A DNA stretch of 64,000 nt. Source: Oscillospiraceae bacterium (GTDB lineage: Bacteria > Bacillota > Clostridia > Oscillospirales > Oscillospiraceae). The stretch spans positions 1-64,000 of the forward strand of contig JAFTXW010000004.1 in the NCBI GenBank assembly GCA_017461445.1, given 5' to 3'. A program made the position numbers and the translations under genes. The notes beneath the pieces are model-generated. The model was not told the origin of the DNA and made no database searches. It saw only the letters and a list, made by a program, of their open reading frames with translations. Each line of letters opens with the position of its first letter. The stretch's first letter is position 1. Shown here piece after piece: positions 61,106 to 64,000 of this stretch.

Positions 61106-63010
61106 TCATGAAGCCGGGTCCGCCGGGCGGAGGCGGAGGACGGCTGCGGTGGCATCGTCCTCGCCTTTGGCCCCGGCCTTCTCCAAAAGCTGCGCCGCCA
61201 GCTCCCCGGGCGGCGCATCCGGCGTCAGCTCCATCTGGCGCAGGGCCTGCTCCGCGTCGGTACCGTCGCTGAGCAAAATCAGCACCTCTCCCTGCCGCAG
61301 GGACAGCCGCACCACCGTCTCCCGGGTTCCCGTCACAGAAATTCCCGGGGGCGGCGCGGCTGTCCCGATTTTCTCCGCTCCCTTTCGGCGCAGTACCCAA
61401 CTGGGTGCTGCGCCCCATTTGTATATCACCGCCTTCCCCGTGTCCAGCCGCACCTCCGCCAGATCCAGGGTCACCGCCCCCGCCTGGCCCCGGAGGGCCA
61501 GCAGGCTGTTGACGCTGCGGAAGGCGTACTCCGCCGGGAACCCCGCCGTCAGCAGCTCCCGCACCAGCTGCGCCGCGGGCTTGGCCTCCCGGCGGGCCTC
61601 CTGCCCGGTGCCCATACCGTCGCACAGGAGCACAAAATACCGGCACCCGGTACCCGGGAAGGCCATGCACACATCCCCGTTGACCCGCTCCTTTCCCGCG
61701 GAGCGGGCACCGATCTCCAGAGAAAAGCTGGCCTTCAGCCGCTCCCCCCGCCGGGGCAGCTGATCCGCCAGATTCTGCAGATACGCCGACAAAAACTGAT
61801 ACTGCTGCACCAGGGCCGCCCGGTATTCCCGCCGCCGGTCCCGGTCAGCTTTTAAATACCGCAGCTGCTCCTGGCTCCGCCGCAGTTCCGCAATGACCCG
61901 GCCCGTTTTGCGGCAGTGGAAATCCAGAGGATAATGGAGCATTTTGGCCGAGAATTTCTCCTGCTCCCCGCAGGTATTCCGGGCGGAGCAGGTACTGCAG
62001 GCCCGCTCCCGGGCCTTTTGGAGCAGGGCCCGCTCGTCGATGGGCGGCGGTGCCGCCTCCTGCAGCTGCCGCCGCATTTCCCCCAGCACTCCCGCAGCCA
62101 GCTCCAGCCGTACCTGGGCGATGCCTGTTTCCCCCCGGTGGTGTACCGCCTCCATCCGGGGCGGCAGCAGAGACGCCAGATACCCTCCCAGCAGCAGCCC
62201 CGGCAGGGGATTCAGATCCCGCAGGCCCGTCAGCACCATCACGGCTGCGCAGGCGGCACAGGGGGCGGCGTAGCGCAGATACTTATTTTCAAAGGGAATC
62301 TGCCGCAGAAAATAGGCGATGCACATCGTCGCCGTCATCGGTACCCGGGTCACCTGTGCCATGTCCAGTCCCAGCCCCGCCAGTGCCGCCGCCGGGAAGG
62401 AGCTGCCCAGGGCCATGACCCCCGCCCCTATGTATCCAAGGCTCAGGAAGGGCAGGGGAGCTACCTGGGCCAATGCCAGCATCACGGCGGCCCCCGCGAT
62501 CCACTGGGGCACCGCGTCCCGCCTTCGCACCGCCTGCCGAAACAGCAGGGCGGCCCCCGCAGCCACGGCGATCCGCAGAAAATACCCCAAAAGAGGCGTA
62601 TCGTCCTCCCATACCACCTGAAAGGAAAGGCCGATGGCCGCCACCAGAAAGGCCGCCAACAGGGGGATCAGCAGGGGCTGCTCTCCGGCATCCGTCCGTT
62701 TTCCAAGAAACAGCGACAGCATTCCCCCGGCGGCGGACCAGATCATCCCCTGGATGCCCGCGTTTCCCCAGAAAATCTGATAGCCCAGGATGCTCCCCAG
62801 GGTCATCACCACCGCCCGCCAGCCGGTGACGGCGCAGACGAGCCCCATCGCCAGGGGCTGGGGCAGATTTCCCAGGCTCGCCGCGCTGAGCAGGAAGCCG
62901 CTGCCTCCGTAAGCCATTAACCGGCCCCCGGCCTGCACATTGGGGTCCATTGCCCACTGCCGCAGCCGCCGCTGCCCCCGACGCAGATACGTTTCCATGG
63001 ATGCCAACAT
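61106..63010 (-). CDS. spoIIE: Stage II sporulation protein E (PP2C-type phosphatase)
   Basis: A 634-aa membrane phosphatase that dephosphorylates SpoIIAA to activate sigma-F in the forespore. The N-terminal half has about ten hydrophobic helices (to about 290). A central cytoplasmic region with the CSTCSARNTCG cysteines and a coiled helix follows, then the C-terminal PP2C domain with GDVCMAF, LLCDGMGTGQEA (metal Asp) and LLSDGTD. Somewhat shorter than the ~830-aa B. subtilis protein, as is usual in clostridia. Start at 63010 (MLASMETYLR); SD is not well placed, so a few codons of uncertainty remain. Shows the host is a spore-former. Confidence 0.9.
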   Translation of the reverse strand: MLASMETYLRRGQRRLRQWAMDPNVQAGGRLMAYGGSGFLLSAASLGNLPQPLAMGLVCAVTGWRAVVMTLGSILGYQIFWGNAGIQGMIWSAAGGMLSLFLGKRTDAGEQPLLIPLLAAFLVAAIGLSFQVVWEDDTPLLGYFLRIAVAAGAALLFRQAVRRRDAVPQWIAGAAVMLALAQVAPLPFLSLGYIGAGVMALGSSFPAAALAGLGLDMAQVTRVPMTATMCIAYFLRQIPFENKYLRYAAPCAACAAVMVLTGLRDLNPLPGLLLGGYLASLLPPRMEAVHHRGETGIAQVRLELAAGVLGEMRRQLQEAAPPPIDERALLQKARERACSTCSARNTCGEQEKFSAKMLHYPLDFHCRKTGRVIAELRRSQEQLRYLKADRDRRREYRAALVQQYQFLSAYLQNLADQLPRRGERLKASFSLEIGARSAGKERVNGDVCMAFPGTGCRYFVLLCDGMGTGQEARREAKPAAQLVRELLTAGFPAEYAFRSVNSLLALRGQAGAVTLDLAEVRLDTGKAVIYKWGAAPSWVLRRKGAEKIGTAAPPPGISVTGTRETVVRLSLRQGEVLILLSDGTDAEQALRQMELTPDAPPGELAAQLLEKAGAKGEDDATAAVLRLRPADPAS

Positions 63011-63129
63011 TTGTACACCACTGCCTTTCCTTTGTGATAGCCAAATCCTACCACGCCGGGAAAAATAATGCTGTCGTATTCGCAATGCCGCGAAAGATTC
63101 TTGCATCAGGGACGGTTAGGGTGTATAAT

Positions 63130-63237
63130 GATAATGCAAAATGCAAAGTGCGAAGTGCAGAATGGTTTTGAACGGGAAACCATTCCCCCAGGTGGACACA
63201 TAATTCTGCATTTTGCACTGTGCATTCCGCATTTACC
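63130..63237. repeat. Palindromic intergenic element (AATGCAAAATGC family)
   Basis: The left arm (63130-63164) of TGCAAAATGCAAAGTGC-like units and right arm (63201-63237) ATTCTGCATTTTGCACTG-like are inverted. An inner stem GAATGGTTT/AAACCATTC lies between. It ends just before the SD of the CYTH gene, as the related copy does before bioY. Confidence 0.6.
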
Positions 63238-63247
63238 GGAGGTAGCT

Positions 63248-63823
63248 ATGGGCAGAGAACTGGAACTGAAATACCGGGCGGATGGGGAGACCCTTGCCGC
63301 GATTCGGGAGAAATTTGGCGAATTTATGCCCATTTCCATGGAGACCGTCTACTATGACACCCCTGATGGTGTGCTGCGGGCCCGCCATTGGACGCTGCGG
63401 CGGCGGATGGAGAACGGCGTAGCCGTGTGCACCCTCAAGACTCCTTTGCCCGACGGCAGCCGGGGGGAGTGGGAAACGGAATGCGGCGATATCCTGGCCG
63501 CCGTTCCAAAATTATGTAAACTCGGTGCCCCGGAGGAGCTGAAAGCCCTCACCGCCCAAGGCGTCCGGGAATCCTGTGGTGCCAAGTTCACCCGGCTGGC
63601 GAAGCTGCTGGACATCGGCGGCTGCACCGTGGAGATCGCCCTGGACAAGGGTGTTCTGCTGGGGGGCGGAAAGGAAACGCCCCTGTGCGAGGTGGAAGTG
63701 GAATACAAGGACGGCGACGAATCCGCCGCCCACATCTTAGCCCAGATGCTTGCCGCGGAATTCCATATGCACCGGGAACCGAAAAGCAAAGTCGTCCGGG
63801 CTATGGAGCTGGTCCAAAGATAA
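63248..63823 (+). CDS. CYTH-domain inorganic triphosphatase-like protein
   Basis: A 191-aa CYTH tunnel enzyme. The signature ExExK is ELELK at residues 4-8. Further tunnel residues are in LRRRME (about 54-59), CTLKTP and EVEVEYKDG (about 156-164). Bacterial members hydrolyse inorganic triphosphate or thiamine triphosphate. Without the C-terminal CHAD domain of YgiF-type proteins, substrate is open. GGAGG lies before the ATG at 63248. A MITE-like element follows the stop codon. Confidence 0.86.
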   Translation: MGRELELKYRADGETLAAIREKFGEFMPISMETVYYDTPDGVLRARHWTLRRRMENGVAVCTLKTPLPDGSRGEWETECGDILAAVPKLCKLGAPEELKALTAQGVRESCGAKFTRLAKLLDIGGCTVEIALDKGVLLGGGKETPLCEVEVEYKDGDESAAHILAQMLAAEFHMHREPKSKVVRAMELVQR

Positions 63824-63825
63824 TC

Positions 63826-63972
63826 CTGTAGGGGAGGGTCTTGACCCTCCCACCAAAAATCCGTGGGGATTTTTGGATTTCCCGAAGGGAAATAAGTCAT
63901 TTTGATCGCCTGCGGCGATGTGATTTTGCCTGTGGGCAAAATCACCGGGAGGGTCAAGACCCTCCCCTACAA
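63826..63972. mobile_element. MITE-like element (CTGTAGGGGAGGGTC family)
   Basis: A 147-bp element with perfect ends GTAGGGGAGGGTC (63828-63840) and GACCCTCCCCTAC (63958-63970). Internal stems include GGATTTCCCGAAGGGAA and GATTTTGCC...GGCAAAATC. Its body from about 63843 matches 30487-30611. Confidence 0.72.
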
Positions 63973-63993
63973 TACAGATTTAGGAGAAAGAAA

Positions 63994-64000
63994 ATGCCCA
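63994..64000 (+). CDS. Start of a further gene, cut by the window end
   Basis: TTAGGAG is followed 7 nt later by ATG CCC A. Only two codons are visible, so nothing can be said of the product. Confidence 0.5.

Overview
The window reads as chromosome of a spore-forming, anaerobic, gut-type Clostridia member, most likely Oscillospirales. The support is a spoIIE gene, generally high-GC coding with long antisense ORFs, strong SD sequences, an HPr-like protein, LspA/RluD and QueH/MtaB genes of Firmicute type, and an oxygen-defence operon (desulfoferrodoxin, AhpC, AhpF-like). Placement is inference from protein resemblance; no rRNA is present.

Positions 1-10100 are a maltodextrin/glycogen-use locus. 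It holds the ABC permease malF (cut by the window start), the binding lipoprotein malE, a 4-alpha-glucanotransferase, a GH13 oligo-1,6-glucosidase and a GH133-type debranching enzyme, all on the minus strand, with a divergent LacI-family regulator. Good sigma-A promoters precede malE, the debranching enzyme and the regulator, and a LacI-type palindrome sits at the malE start site.

Positions 10100-35950 are housekeeping chromosome: a GH25 lysozyme, a large exported PHP-like protein, plsY, rsmG with a DUF3810 protease-like gene, an Fe-S aldo/keto reductase, a DUF2207 membrane protein, thiamine pyrophosphokinase, a CtpE-like P-type ATPase, a MocR regulator, a DraG-like protein, bioY, pdaA, a lipid kinase, a THUMP methyltransferase, queH, mtaB, an HPr-like gene, lspA-rluD, a Cof-type phosphatase and a tRNA cluster (Gly-TCC, Arg-TCT, His-GTG). 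Intergenic spaces carry several families of palindromic miniature elements.

Positions about 35809-60379 look like a decayed integrated island. A 72-bp copy of the tRNA-Arg 3' half and its downstream spacer recurs at 60308-60379 (71/72), a five-copy same-orientation hairpin repeat occurs only between the two copies, and a relaxase C-terminal remnant, a broken DUF6076 gene and a relBE pair lie inside. No intact integrase is visible. Cargo includes: a 7TM-LuxR regulator followed by a YdjI/YdjG/YdjH-like (SPFH, zinc ribbon, TPM) envelope module with lipoproteins; a MATE exporter behind an attenuator-like leader, with a MarR operon; amidohydrolases; a 7alpha-hydroxysteroid-dehydrogenase-like SDR with a frameshifted MFS transporter; and the peroxide/superoxide defence operon.

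The most striking single observation is a desulfoferrodoxin whose conserved active-site Cys codon is an in-frame TGA followed by the family's normal last residues. It is either a nonsense mutation or a candidate selenocysteine. Right of the island are an XRE regulator with a divergent small ORF, spoIIE, a CYTH phosphatase and the start of one more gene.
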